Translations under genes and position numbers: made by a program | Part shown: positions 34,572 through 42,292 of the stretch, piece by piece | Layout: each line of letters begins with the position of its first letter | How positions within the stretch are numbered: the stretch's first letter is position 1 | NCBI GenBank assembly: GCA_002410715.1 | Contig: DHOG01000027.1 | Coordinates: 17,951-60,242, forward strand | Reading direction: 5' to 3' | Length of the DNA: 42,292 nt | Source: Ruminococcaceae bacterium UBA5396 | GTDB lineage: Bacteria > Bacillota > Clostridia > Oscillospirales > Acutalibacteraceae | The notes under the pieces: generated by a model | The model's database searches: none | What the model was told of the DNA's origin: nothing | What the model saw: the letters and a program-made list of their open reading frames with translations, nothing else

Positions 34572-35114
34572 ATGATTGCGGTTTTTCTTGCAATGGGTTT
34601 TGAGGAAATAGAAGCGCTTGCTGTGGTTGATATTCTCCGCCGTGCCGAACTGGATGTTGTGACAATCGGTGTGGGCGGACGTACGGTTAGGGGCTCTCAT
34701 GGAATTGTGGTAGCTGCCGATATTGAAGATACACAGGCCTCTCTCGAAGGACTTGAGGCGGTTGTTTTGCCCGGAGGTATGCCGGGAACCCTGAATCTTG
34801 AACATTCTGAGGTAGTACAGAAATTTCTGGATGTGGCAATAAAAAAAGAACTGCCTATCTGTGCCATATGTGCCGCACCTTCTATTCTGGGGCATCGTGG
34901 TTTGTTGGCCGGCAGAAAGGCGGTGTGCTTCCCGGGCTATGAGGATGAGCTCACAGATGCGGAAATAACAAATTCCTCTGTAGTAGTGGATGGACCGTTC
35001 ATCACTGCGAGGGGGGCAGGCGTTGCAATTGAATTTGCACTTCGCATTGTAGCAGAGATAGCATCTAAGGAACGTGCAGAAAAAATAAAGGCTTCCATGC
35101 AATGTGTTTCGTGA
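34572..35114 (+). CDS. DJ-1/PfpI family protein (YajL-like)
   Basis: 180 residues from ATG 34572, with AAGGAG eight bases upstream; a GTG at 34563 overlaps that site. Motifs are FLAMGFEEIEALAVVDILRRA (conserved Glu), VVLPGGMPGT, and the nucleophile elbow ICAICAAPSILG with the reactive Cys. RGAGVAIEFALRIV closes the fold. Members are oxidative-stress chaperones or glyoxalase III/deglycase-like enzymes; activity is debated. With methylglyoxal synthase elsewhere in this window a glyoxalase-type role is thinkable, but only as inference. Confidence 0.92.
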   Translation: MIAVFLAMGFEEIEALAVVDILRRAELDVVTIGVGGRTVRGSHGIVVAADIEDTQASLEGLEAVVLPGGMPGTLNLEHSEVVQKFLDVAIKKELPICAICAAPSILGHRGLLAGRKAVCFPGYEDELTDAEITNSSVVVDGPFITARGAGVAIEFALRIVAEIASKERAEKIKASMQCVS

Positions 35115-35137
35115 AAAAACCTATGTGAGGTTGCTGT

Positions 35138-35767
35138 ATGAAAGAGGATATCAGACCGCTTAAATCCAAGCTACGCGAGTATTATAGAACCCTTCGGCAA
35201 AATATACCATCCGATGCAAAAGAAAAGCAGGACAGTCAGATAACCCAGCGGGTGACCGGTCTTTGGCAATACAGAAAAAGTCGGCTGATTCTGACCTATG
35301 TGTCTACAAACTATGAGGTCGACACCAAGGAATTAATTAAAAGCGCATTGGCTGATGGCAAGCAGGTTGCTGTTCCCCGTTGCATTGATGGGACGCACCA
35401 GATGGAGTTTTTTCGCATCACCGGCTTACATGAGCTGTTTCCGGGTGCGTTTGGTGTACTTGAACCGGCTCCCCAAGCGGGCAGAAAGGTGACAAATTAC
35501 ACAAACAGCTTGTGCCTTGTACCCGCTTTGTGCTATGATTGGAAAGGATATCGTCTGGGATACGGCAAGGGTTATTATGATAGGTTTTTGGATGGATATC
35601 ATGGTACCATTGCCGGTATTGCTTATAGCAGCTGTGTTAGACGAAGTCTTCCGCACGGACGATTTGACCGTCCGGTGGAACTGTTGGTAACAGAAAGATA
35701 TATCAGGCGCAATTCCCGCAGAATCAATTATGAGTACAAGGTTGAGGCAATAAACTCAAACATATGA
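35138..35767 (+). CDS. 5-formyltetrahydrofolate cyclo-ligase
   Basis: 209 residues. It converts 5-formyl-THF with ATP to methenyl-THF, returning the stored folate to use. N-terminal LKSKLREYYRTLRQNI, the LILTYVSTNYEVDT strand and the C-terminal signature DWKGYRLGYGKGYYDRFL are diagnostic. GAGG precedes ATG 35138. It lies in the thyX operon, which fits shared folate use. Its TGA overlaps the ATG of mltG (ATGA). Confidence 0.96.
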   Translation: MKEDIRPLKSKLREYYRTLRQNIPSDAKEKQDSQITQRVTGLWQYRKSRLILTYVSTNYEVDTKELIKSALADGKQVAVPRCIDGTHQMEFFRITGLHELFPGAFGVLEPAPQAGRKVTNYTNSLCLVPALCYDWKGYRLGYGKGYYDRFLDGYHGTIAGIAYSSCVRRSLPHGRFDRPVELLVTERYIRRNSRRINYEYKVEAINSNI

Positions 35768-37254
35768 AAGGTATGGTCATAATGCCGGACGATATCGATA
35801 AAATTTTGAATGACATTCAGGCTGATAAGCTGGCTAAAACTCATGAAGAGGAGGCAACAAGGCTTCTTCTTCATGTTGACGAGCAGACTGAGCAAAAGCT
35901 GGCTCAGCAGCGACGCAATAAGGTGTCCGGCTTTAAGCTCCAGCTCGATCTTGATGAGGAAACGATAAAAACAGAATCCGAAAATGAGAATAACGGTGAA
36001 GTGGATACCGCAGTCTCGCCCACTGTTGAATCTGTCGAGCTAAGAACAGATACAACAGGCTTCATATCCAATCAACCTGTTGTATTAAATGCCGGCGATA
36101 CGAATGACAGAAGCGAAAATGATGAGAAAGAGAAACCGGGGGGGAATCGTAAAGGCAAAGACGTAAAAGCCCATACAGCATGGGGATGCGTTCGGGGTAT
36201 TATTTACGCCATCTTGGTTCTGGCTGCTTCGGGCGTTTTGGCATATTTCATTATTGTGGGTGCACTCGATATGACCGGATTGTTTAAATCCGACACCAAG
36301 GTGCCGGTTACGCTGACGAAAGAACAGGCAAAGGATGTATCTAAGGTCTCTATGATACTCAAAAAAGAAGGGGTCATAGATCAACCCTTCTTCTTTGAAA
36401 TGTTCTGCAAGCTTACAGGTGCCGCCGATGATTTTAAGCCACAGGATGAAGCAACCCTTTCTCCCGATATGGGATATAAGGCAATAATTAATGTACTTAG
36501 ATTAACCAAACGTGAAATTGTACGTGTTACATTCCCGGAAGGTATGACAATTTCGGAAATAGCAGAGAGACTTGAAAAAAACAAGGTTTGCTCTGCATCT
36601 GAGTTTTATCTTGCAATGGAGAATCATGATTTTACTTATGGTTTTCTTAATGAAATACCCGACGGCGATGCATACGAAGGTCGTTTTAATAAATATGAAG
36701 GATATATCTTCCCGGACAGCTATGATTTCTATGTCGGAAGCTCCGGAAAAGCGGTGCTTCGGAAATTCTTTGACGCATTCGACAACCGCGTTGATGCAAC
36801 CCTAAGAGCAAAAATCAAGACGAAGGGAATGACACTGAACGATACTATTATTTTAGCTTCGATCATTCAGTGGGAGGCTGCCAAGACCAGAGATATGTAT
36901 AAAATATCACGGGTTATTTATAACAGACTTGAAAAGCCGAATTTATTCCCTAGGCTGCAATGTGACTCAACCCAAAAATATATTGACAAAATGACACCAC
37001 CGGTAGGTGGTCAGAGGGTAGATAATCCTGACTACGACACCTATAAACGCAAAGGTTTGCCTGTCGGTGCAATCAACAACCCCGGTTTGGAAGCCATCAA
37101 GGCTGCAATTGATCCGTCGGATGAAAGTGATGTGAAAGGCCGTTATTACTTTGCAACCAATATGAGAACCGGAGTAACACATTACTCCATTACGCTGGCG
37201 GAGCATGAAAACTGGTGTAGAGCGAATAATGTCGGCATGTATGCCAGTTCATAA
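35764..37254 (+). CDS. mltG: Endolytic transglycosylase MltG (YceG-like) with long cytoplasmic N-terminus
   Basis: 496 residues from the ATG overlapping the previous stop; ATG 35782 is another option. The first 140 or so residues are charged, Glu/Asn-rich and cytoplasmic. One membrane helix follows (about 145-170). A LysM-like region has FPEGMTISEIAERLEKN. The catalytic domain has ILASIIQWEAAKTRD, where E371 aligns with the catalytic Glu218 of E. coli MltG, then RVIYNRLEKP, LQCDSTQKY and YDTYKRKGLPVGAINNPGLEAIKAA. It cuts nascent glycan strands and helps set their length. The last gene of the thyX unit. Confidence 0.95.
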   Translation: MKGMVIMPDDIDKILNDIQADKLAKTHEEEATRLLLHVDEQTEQKLAQQRRNKVSGFKLQLDLDEETIKTESENENNGEVDTAVSPTVESVELRTDTTGFISNQPVVLNAGDTNDRSENDEKEKPGGNRKGKDVKAHTAWGCVRGIIYAILVLAASGVLAYFIIVGALDMTGLFKSDTKVPVTLTKEQAKDVSKVSMILKKEGVIDQPFFFEMFCKLTGAADDFKPQDEATLSPDMGYKAIINVLRLTKREIVRVTFPEGMTISEIAERLEKNKVCSASEFYLAMENHDFTYGFLNEIPDGDAYEGRFNKYEGYIFPDSYDFYVGSSGKAVLRKFFDAFDNRVDATLRAKIKTKGMTLNDTIILASIIQWEAAKTRDMYKISRVIYNRLEKPNLFPRLQCDSTQKYIDKMTPPVGGQRVDNPDYDTYKRKGLPVGAINNPGLEAIKAAIDPSDESDVKGRYYFATNMRTGVTHYSITLAEHENWCRANNVGMYASS

Positions 37255-37294
37255 TAAAAAATAATTATCCGCCGGTTTTAACCGGCGGATAATT
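37255..37294 (-). terminator. Terminator after cobO
   Basis: AATTATCCGCCGGTT (37263-37277) pairs exactly with 37280-37294. On the minus strand it is followed by TATTTTTTATT, so it serves the cobalamin adenosyltransferase gene. The plus side lacks a T-run, so mltG is less surely stopped here. Confidence 0.85.
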
Positions 37295-37336
37295 GGGTAT
37301 AATAATTTAATAAATATGTCCGATGTTATGAAAACA

Positions 37337-37858
37337 TTACCATTCGATTCCTTTGCGTGCCCGGATTCCTTGATCATACGGATGTCTAACGCAGTGGATT
37401 TCACTGATATAGTCCGCCAGAACAATCAATTCCTTCTGAGGAACCCTTCCTGTAAGAACGACTTCAAGTTTTTTCGGTCTGGCTTGTATTAAGCCAATGA
37501 GTTGGTTTATATCAATTAACTCTTCGGTTGCCGCGGCAATTGCCTCGTCAAGAAGCAGGACGTCAAGGCTTTCCAGGCCTGTTCTAATCTGCCCCAGTAA
37601 TTGGCTATAAAATGCTTTTGCCCGGTTTTTTTCTATCTCATTCATTGCAAAGGTAAATTTTACCCCTGGTAAAAAGGGGTAAATCTTTACTTTATTAAAG
37701 GTTGATAAAGCATTCAGTTCGCCTGAATCCCCAGATTTTAGGAATTGCGCTATGCCCACGTGCAACCCGTTTCCTGCAGCTCTCAGGCATAATCCCATGG
37801 CAGCGGTCGTTTTACCTTTTCCGTTACCGCAATATATGTGCACCAGCCCTTTATCCAT
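37337..37858 (-). CDS. cobO: Cob(I)alamin adenosyltransferase (CobO/BtuR type)
   Basis: 173 residues. The P-loop CGNGKGKTTAAMGLCLRA lies at the N-terminus as in CobA/CobO/BtuR, with GIAQFLKSGDSGE, then DVLLLDEAIAA (Walker B), LVLTGR-like EVVLTGRVPQKEL, and the end HPYDQGIRARKGIEW. It adds the adenosyl group to cob(I)alamin or corrinoid. It stands alone, with its own promoter and terminator, and no other cobalamin gene is in the window, so it may serve salvage of imported corrinoids. No B12 riboswitch is visible in its leader. Confidence 0.95.
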   Translation of the reverse strand: MDKGLVHIYCGNGKGKTTAAMGLCLRAAGNGLHVGIAQFLKSGDSGELNALSTFNKVKIYPFLPGVKFTFAMNEIEKNRAKAFYSQLLGQIRTGLESLDVLLLDEAIAAATEELIDINQLIGLIQARPKKLEVVLTGRVPQKELIVLADYISEIHCVRHPYDQGIRARKGIEW

Positions 37859-37968
37859 ATTCTAACCTGGATCCTTTCTGGGGGTTATGCCCAAAATGGA
37901 CATAATCCCGTTTTTTAATAAGTATTTTTCCAAACATATTCTTATCTATACGTTGGGCAACCGTTTAT

Positions 37969-37997
37969 AGTATACCAGCTTGGTTATACAATGGCAA
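37969..37997 (-). promoter_or_regulatory. Promoter of cobO
   Basis: Minus-strand TTGCCA (37997-37992), a 17-base spacer and TATACT (37974-37969). The leader of about 100 bases contains a hairpin-prone stretch with TTATG/CATAA arms near 37879-37907. Confidence 0.75.
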
Positions 37998-38084
37998 TTT
38001 TAATTAACAAAGAAAAAGGTAGACAACAAAAAATATGGTTAAATATTCCTGATAATTAAAACCGTCGCAATGTAACAAATAGGG

Positions 38085-38113
38085 TTGGAATTTTGAGAAA
38101 TTAGTGATATAAT
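38085..38113 (+). promoter_or_regulatory. Promoter of murA
   Basis: TTGGAA (38085-38090), a 17-base spacer and TATAAT (38108-38113), about 30 bases before the start codon. Confidence 0.85.
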
Positions 38114-38145
38114 AGGAATGTTAAATTTCTTGAGGAGTGGGTCGA

Positions 38146-39432
38146 TTGGAGAAATTTTTGATTTGTGGTGGAAAGCGTCTTTACGGCGAAGTTGAAATAA
38201 GCGGAGCAAAAAATGCGGCAGTTGCCATTCTTCCTGCTACAGTGCTTATTGACGGCGTATGCCGTATTGAAAATATACCAAATATATCCGATGTTTCTAT
38301 AACCTTGAAAATATTGAAATACCTAGGTTCACAAATCCGTTATCTCAATAAGAATACGATCGAAATAGATAACCGTTCGTTAGGATTGCATGATGTACCA
38401 CACGATCTTGCAAGGCATATGAGGGCATCCTATTATTTCATTGGCTCCCTGCTCGGTCGTTTCGGTATTGCTAGGGTATCAATGCCGGGCGGATGCAATT
38501 TCGGTGTACGTCCGATTGACCAGCATCTGAAAGCATTTACCTCTCTTGGTGCGACCGTTTCTCCAATGGAAAACGGCATGATTGAAGTGGTTTGCGATCG
38601 CTTGGTTGGTAACTCCATTTACTTGGATGTTGTCTCGGTGGGCGCAACCGTTAACGCAATTCTTGCCGCTGTTAAATCACGGGGAGTAACGATCATAGAA
38701 AATGCAGCAAAGGAACCGCATATAGTTGATTTGGCTAACTTTCTTAACTCTGCCGGCGCGGATATACGCGGAGCCGGCACGGATGTTATTAAGGTTTGCG
38801 GAGTTGATCTGCTTTACACAACAACCTACTCTATTATCCCTGATCAAATCGAAGCCGGAACCTATATGGCGACTGCTGCCGCTACCGGTGGAGATGTTTT
38901 AATCCGTAATGTTATCCCAAAGCATCTTGAGTCAATTACCGCCAAGCTTCAGGAAATGGGCGTAGACATTGAAGAATATGACGAAGCAGTCCGGGTTAGT
39001 AGGCCAAATCAGTTGTTACACTGCAATATAAAAACCATGCCCCATCCCGGATTTCCGACAGATATGCAGCCGCAGGTATCAGTTCTTCTGTCAATTGCAC
39101 AGGGTACCAGTATTCTTACGGAAAGTGTTTGGGACAACCGTTTTCGGTACGTAGACGAGCTTCGTCGTATGGGCGTACAGGCACAGGTGGATGGAAAAGT
39201 TGCGGTTTTTCAGGGGATTGATTTCCTTACCGCCGCTCCTGTTAAGGCAACGGACTTAAGAGGCGGTATTGCGATGGTTATCGCAGGTCTCGCTGCACGA
39301 GGCGTGACCGAAATTGAGGATATTCATCATATCGAGCGCGGTTATGAAAATATTGTTGAGAAACTGACAAATTTGGGTGCGGATATAAAACGCATTTCTG
39401 TGCCTGATCATATTGTCAGCCACGCGCTATAA
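38146..39432 (+). CDS. murA: UDP-N-acetylglucosamine 1-carboxyvinyltransferase
   Basis: 428 residues from TTG 38146; GAGGAG (38132-38137) is eight bases upstream, whereas a GTG at 38137 overlaps it. The product starts MEKFLICGGKRLYGEVEISGAKNA, with the catalytic Lys-Asn pair in SGAKNAA. The fosfomycin-target Cys lies in MPGGCNFGVRPIDQHL. DQIEAGTYMATAAATGG, HPGFPTDMQPQ and HHIERGYENIVEKL complete the family pattern. It starts peptidoglycan precursor synthesis with PEP. Firmicutes often have two copies; which one this is cannot be told. Confidence 0.97.
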   Translation: MEKFLICGGKRLYGEVEISGAKNAAVAILPATVLIDGVCRIENIPNISDVSITLKILKYLGSQIRYLNKNTIEIDNRSLGLHDVPHDLARHMRASYYFIGSLLGRFGIARVSMPGGCNFGVRPIDQHLKAFTSLGATVSPMENGMIEVVCDRLVGNSIYLDVVSVGATVNAILAAVKSRGVTIIENAAKEPHIVDLANFLNSAGADIRGAGTDVIKVCGVDLLYTTTYSIIPDQIEAGTYMATAAATGGDVLIRNVIPKHLESITAKLQEMGVDIEEYDEAVRVSRPNQLLHCNIKTMPHPGFPTDMQPQVSVLLSIAQGTSILTESVWDNRFRYVDELRRMGVQAQVDGKVAVFQGIDFLTAAPVKATDLRGGIAMVIAGLAARGVTEIEDIHHIERGYENIVEKLTNLGADIKRISVPDHIVSHAL

Positions 39433-39470
39433 TCCAAGCCTGATAGTATATACATTAACTGATTATAAAG

Positions 39471-39508
39471 GGCTGTTGCATAATAATAGAATTGCAGCAG
39501 TCTTTTTC
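39471..39508 (+). terminator. Terminator of murA
   Basis: GGCTGTTGCA (39471-39480) pairs with TGCAGCAGTC (39493-39502) using two G-U pairs, then TTTTTC. Confidence 0.85.
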
Positions 39509-39581
39509 TTATTATAATGCCGTTTTCAATAAAGATTTATGGATACATAGCGGTACTTGTCCATTAAAAGGAGGATCATAA

Positions 39582-40373
39582 ATGGCGCGGTTTTGCCCGC
39601 TTTTTAGCGGCAGCAGCGGTAATTGTACATATATAGGAACTGCTGCAGGCGGAATTTTGATTGATGCCGGTGTGAGTGCAAAGCGTATTGAATGTGCACT
39701 GGTTGAACGTGAGATTGATCCAAAATCAATTGCTGCAGTTTTTGTAACACATGAGCATTCGGATCATATCTCGGGACTTCGTGTCCTTGTAAAAAGATAC
39801 GGATATAAGGTTTACTCTTCTAAAGGAACAATGAATGCGCTAGCAGAAAACAATGTGATTGCGCAAGGTAATCATGCTGATGTAATGACGCGTAAGGGAG
39901 TGGCCGCGGCGGATTTGATGATCACCGGATTCCGTACATCACATGATAGCCGTGAAAGTATAGGCTTTCGAATACAGACAGGCGACGGAAGAATCCTTGC
40001 GGTGGCTACCGATACCGGCTGTATGACAGACGAAGTCAGAAGCGCATTGCGTGGCTGCGATCTTGCACTGATTGAATCAAATCACGATGTTCAGATGCTT
40101 AAGAACGGTGGTTATCCTTATTTTCTAAAAAAACGCATTTTATGTGATACGGGACATCTTTCAAATGATTGCTGTGCAGCCGAGTTACCGGCTCTGGCAA
40201 AAAGCGGTACGACACGTTTTGTACTCGGACACTTAAGCCGAGATAACAATATGCCTGAGATCGCATATAAAACATCACTCTCTGCCCTTAGTGCTGCCGG
40301 GTTTATTGAAAATCATGATTTCATTTTAGAAGTTGCGCCCAGAACCGCAACCCGTCCGGTCATGGTGCTGTAG
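39582..40373 (+). CDS. yycJ: MBL-fold metallo-hydrolase (YycJ/WalJ-like)
   Basis: 263 residues. N-terminal FCPLFSGSSGNCTYIGT and the beta-lactamase-fold metal motif THEHSDHISGL (HxHxDH) are typical of YycJ/WalJ. VATDTGCMTDEV supplies the bridging Asp, and LCDTGHLSN and LGHLSRDNN supply late His ligands. AGGAGG precedes ATG 39582. YycJ has been described as a nuclease-like factor linked to DNA repair and to cell division timing in Firmicutes. It is followed by rlmH, as in many genomes. Confidence 0.94.
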   Translation: MARFCPLFSGSSGNCTYIGTAAGGILIDAGVSAKRIECALVEREIDPKSIAAVFVTHEHSDHISGLRVLVKRYGYKVYSSKGTMNALAENNVIAQGNHADVMTRKGVAAADLMITGFRTSHDSRESIGFRIQTGDGRILAVATDTGCMTDEVRSALRGCDLALIESNHDVQMLKNGGYPYFLKKRILCDTGHLSNDCCAAELPALAKSGTTRFVLGHLSRDNNMPEIAYKTSLSALSAAGFIENHDFILEVAPRTATRPVMVL

Positions 40374-40418
40374 GCTGCAAGGAAAATTTGCAGCTATTCG
40401 CGGAAGGAATTATTATAG

Positions 40419-40901
40419 ATGAGAAATGTAACGGTTGCCTGTGTCGGTAAGTTGAAAGAATCTTACCTGCGGGATGCGTGTGCCGAATATATAAAACGAT
40501 TAGGCGGTTTCTGCAAAATTTCAATCATTGAGGTTGATGAAGAGAGGCTTCCCGAAAAGCCATCACAATCTCAGATTATCAACGGATTGATGGTCGAGGG
40601 CCGCAGGCTTTTGGCAAAGACGGATTCAGGTAGTATCAGAATCCCGCTTTGCATTGAAGGCGAATCTATGTCCTCTCCAAAGCTGGCACAGTATCTGGAT
40701 GGGCTGGCTATACATGGTCATGGGAATGTTACTTTCTTAATTGGTGGTTCGTTGGGGCTTTCGGATGAGGTGAAAGCTTCTACCGATTTTAAATTGTCCA
40801 TGTCACCCATGACGTTTCCGCACCAGCTTGCAAGGGTTATGCTGCTCGAGCAGATTTACCGCGCATTTCAAATTTCATCGGGTGGTAAATATCATAAATG
40901 A
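40419..40901 (+). CDS. rlmH: 23S rRNA (pseudouridine-1915-N3)-methyltransferase RlmH
   Basis: 160 residues, the normal size of this SPOUT enzyme. VACVGKLKESYLRDACAEYIKRL at the N-terminus, FLIGGSLGLSDEV (SAM-binding knot) and the end LARVMLLEQIYRAFQISSGGKYHK split into known parts: LARVMLLEQIYRA and GGKYHK. It methylates pseudouridine 1915 in helix 69. GGAAGGA precedes ATG. Between yycJ and comF on the same strand. Confidence 0.98.
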   Translation: MRNVTVACVGKLKESYLRDACAEYIKRLGGFCKISIIEVDEERLPEKPSQSQIINGLMVEGRRLLAKTDSGSIRIPLCIEGESMSSPKLAQYLDGLAIHGHGNVTFLIGGSLGLSDEVKASTDFKLSMSPMTFPHQLARVMLLEQIYRAFQISSGGKYHK

Positions 40902-40932
40902 TTGCTATTAACCTCTTTTTGGAGGTGACATT

Positions 40933-41661
40933 GTGGTAAAGCGTAGATTATGGGAGAGTTTATTGGCGTTGCTGTATCCGGAACGATGCTGTTCCTGTGG
41001 GGAAACCATTAACTGCGGCAGTATCGTCTGTGATAGTTGCCGCCCAAGGTTGATTCGCATAATGCCCCCGCTCTGCCTTGTATGCGGTTGTGAAAAAAGG
41101 TATTGCCGCTGTAAACATCACAAAAGGCATACAGACAGATGTGCCGCACCTTTTTATTATGAGTGTGCGGCTAAGGCTGCTCTTCACAGGCTGAAATTCG
41201 GGGGTAAGACATATGTTACCGAGATGTTTGGTCTTGCAATGGCGCAGACGGTCAAAAGGGAATACAGAGACGTATCATTCAGCTGTATTGTACCCGTCCC
41301 GTTAAGCTCCTTAGTAAGTAAAAAAAGAAAATTTAATCAAAGCGCTCTGCTTGCGAAACGGTTGGCACGGTATCTTTGTGTACCGTATAAAGAGCTCCTT
41401 GTTAAGGTGGTTGAAACAATACCGCAACGTGAATTGCCTGCATACAAAAGAAGCGGCAATGTACTGGGCGTCTTTGATGTGGTTAAAACCGAGATTGATG
41501 TGTTTGCCCAACAACCGGAATTCAATGTGTTATTGGTGGACGACACTGTAACGACAGGCGCTACTCTTGATGAGTGTGCTAAAATATTGAAGCTTTACGG
41601 CGCTGGCTCGGTTTTTGCGATTACTGCCACAGCTTCCCGCTTGTCAGTACTTGAAAAATAA
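40933..41661 (+). CDS. comF: ComF family protein (phosphoribosyltransferase-like)
   Basis: 242 residues from GTG 40933 with GGAGGTGA just upstream (40921-40928). N-terminal zinc finger: CCSCGETINCGSIVCDSC, then CLVCGCEKRYCRC. The PRTase domain carries the PRPP loop VLLVDDTVTTGATLDEC and VPVPLSSLVSKKRKFNQS. ComFC-type proteins are needed for DNA uptake in competent Bacillus, but they are widespread in non-competent species. A role in natural transformation here is unproven. Confidence 0.94.
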   Translation: MVKRRLWESLLALLYPERCCSCGETINCGSIVCDSCRPRLIRIMPPLCLVCGCEKRYCRCKHHKRHTDRCAAPFYYECAAKAALHRLKFGGKTYVTEMFGLAMAQTVKREYRDVSFSCIVPVPLSSLVSKKRKFNQSALLAKRLARYLCVPYKELLVKVVETIPQRELPAYKRSGNVLGVFDVVKTEIDVFAQQPEFNVLLVDDTVTTGATLDECAKILKLYGAGSVFAITATASRLSVLEK

Positions 41662-41746
41662 TGTATAATTTCAGTTGCTATGATAATATGCAGGGTTAAA
41701 ATGTAAATATATCGTATTGTTTCGTTTGGTGAAAGGAGATAGCTTT

Positions 41747-42292
41747 ATGCTTGGTGTTAGTCTCGGTATCGATCTTGGTACAGCAAATGTAACTATTTAT
41801 GTGCCGGGTCAAGGGATAATGCTGCGTGAGCCATCTGTCATTGCTGTTGATAAACAAACTGATAAGATGATAGCCTGCGGGCAAGAGGCATATATGATGC
41901 TGGGACGTACGCCTGATTCTATATATGCAGTACGACCACTGACGAAAGGGGTTATTTCCGAATACGACTATGCAGAGCAAATGCTTCGCACCTTTGTACG
42001 ACGTGTTTGCGCCTATAAAGTAATCAAGCCCAGAGCCGCAGTCAGTATACCTGCTACCGTAACCGAGGTTGAGCAGCGATCAGTTGTTGAAGCCGTAATG
42101 GCTGCAGGTACACGCCGGGTTGTTCTGATTGAGGAATCGGTTGCCGCTGCAATTGGTGCCGGTATTTCCATTGATCTGCCGCAAGGTTCAATGGTTGTTA
42201 ATATCGGAGCCGGTACAACCGATATTGCCGTTTTGTCTTTGAAGGGAATAGCCTCATCTCTTTCGGTTCGTGTCGGGGGGGACGACATAGAC
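41747..42292 (+). CDS. mreB: MreB/Mbl-type rod-shape actin homologue, 5' part
   Basis: 182 codons from ATG 41747 to the right edge, open throughout; the full protein should be about 340 residues. The actin-fold phosphate-1 motif is GIDLGTANVTIYV, followed by LREPSVIAVD, RPLTKGVISEYDYAEQML, AAVSIPATVTEVEQRSVVEA, IEESVAAAIGAG and phosphate-2 NIGAGTTDIAVLSL. GAAAGGAG lies six bases upstream. It polymerises under the membrane to guide wall synthesis. Whether it is MreB, Mbl or MreBH cannot be decided from the N-terminal half. Confidence 0.93.
   Translation, partial: MLGVSLGIDLGTANVTIYVPGQGIMLREPSVIAVDKQTDKMIACGQEAYMMLGRTPDSIYAVRPLTKGVISEYDYAEQMLRTFVRRVCAYKVIKPRAAVSIPATVTEVEQRSVVEAVMAAGTRRVVLIEESVAAAIGAGISIDLPQGSMVVNIGAGTTDIAVLSLKGIASSLSVRVGGDDID

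Noticed and set aside
34554..35102. 182-codon antisense frame opposite the DJ-1 gene
   Set aside because: Mirror of a well-supported coding frame; Cys/His/Arg-rich composition typical of an antisense shadow.
37860..37968. Cobalamin riboswitch ahead of cobO
   Set aside because: No B12-box-like sequence or the long conserved core; the leader is too short.
40933..41661. Natural competence locus
   Set aside because: Only comF is present; such genes occur widely without competence.
1..42292. CRISPR array, insertion sequence, prophage or toxin-antitoxin pair
   Set aside because: No regular repeats, transposase, integrase or typical small gene pairs were seen.

Overview
The window looks like chromosomal DNA of a low-to-mid GC, endospore-forming Clostridia member, most likely of the Oscillospiraceae/Ruminococcaceae type. 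Supports for this are the gene string scpA-scpB-DUF2953-ytfJ-dacF-rluB, a T-box in front of alaS, thyX in place of thyA, glutamine-dependent NAD synthetase, strong GGAGG ribosome binding sites with frequent GTG/TTG starts, and consensus sigma-A promoters with 17-base spacers. No insertion sequence, prophage, CRISPR array or rRNA was seen. Species cannot be named from the sequence alone.

Layout. 1-4497 (-): the first 1499 codons of a giant cyclic beta-1,2-glucan synthase-like membrane enzyme that runs off the left edge. 4498-5053: a divergent regulatory region with a perfect 14-bp dyad overlapping a consensus promoter, driving a PadR / HAAS-type membrane protein / DUF4097 cassette (5054-6985). 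7030-8107 (-): a small unknown gene and ribosomal protein L25/Ctc, separated by a terminator. 8344-8430 (-): tRNA-Leu(UAA). 8571-10326 (-): tsf and rpsB. 10543-11273 (-): an HPr-like protein lacking the phosphorylatable His, next to methylglyoxal synthase. 11385-14414 (+): alaS under an alanine T-box (specifier GCC), followed by a HIT protein, a DEDDh exonuclease, MscL with a zinc-ribbon tail and a PdaA-like deacetylase. 17399-18043 (-): hemolysin III family protein. 18464-24962 (-): NAD synthetase, and the operon MoxR ATPase / DUF58 / transglutaminase joined by ATGA overlaps.

25173-31075 (+): one apparent transcription unit from a promoter to a strong terminator, with an M50 protease, ScpA, ScpB, DUF2953, YtfJ, DacF, RluB-type pseudouridine synthase and a small GNAT-like protein. 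These serve chromosome segregation, sporulation, cell wall and ribosome maturation. 31110-37254 (+): thyX, a thymidylate kinase-like gene, DUF2156, GNAT, DJ-1, 5-formyl-THF cyclo-ligase and MltG. This unit joins thymidylate and folate metabolism with envelope functions. 37337-37858 (-): a solitary cob(I)alamin adenosyltransferase. 38146-42292 (+): murA, then yycJ-like MBL hydrolase, rlmH, comF and the 5' part of an mreB/mbl gene cut by the right edge.

Most of the window is housekeeping. The best leads for something less described are the Crh-like HPr paralogue beside mgsA, the PadR cassette with its operator-like dyad, the zinc-ribbon MscL, the row of three hairpins after nadE and the structured repeat-bearing spacer after the HIT gene. 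I do not see a clear, wholly new multi-gene system.
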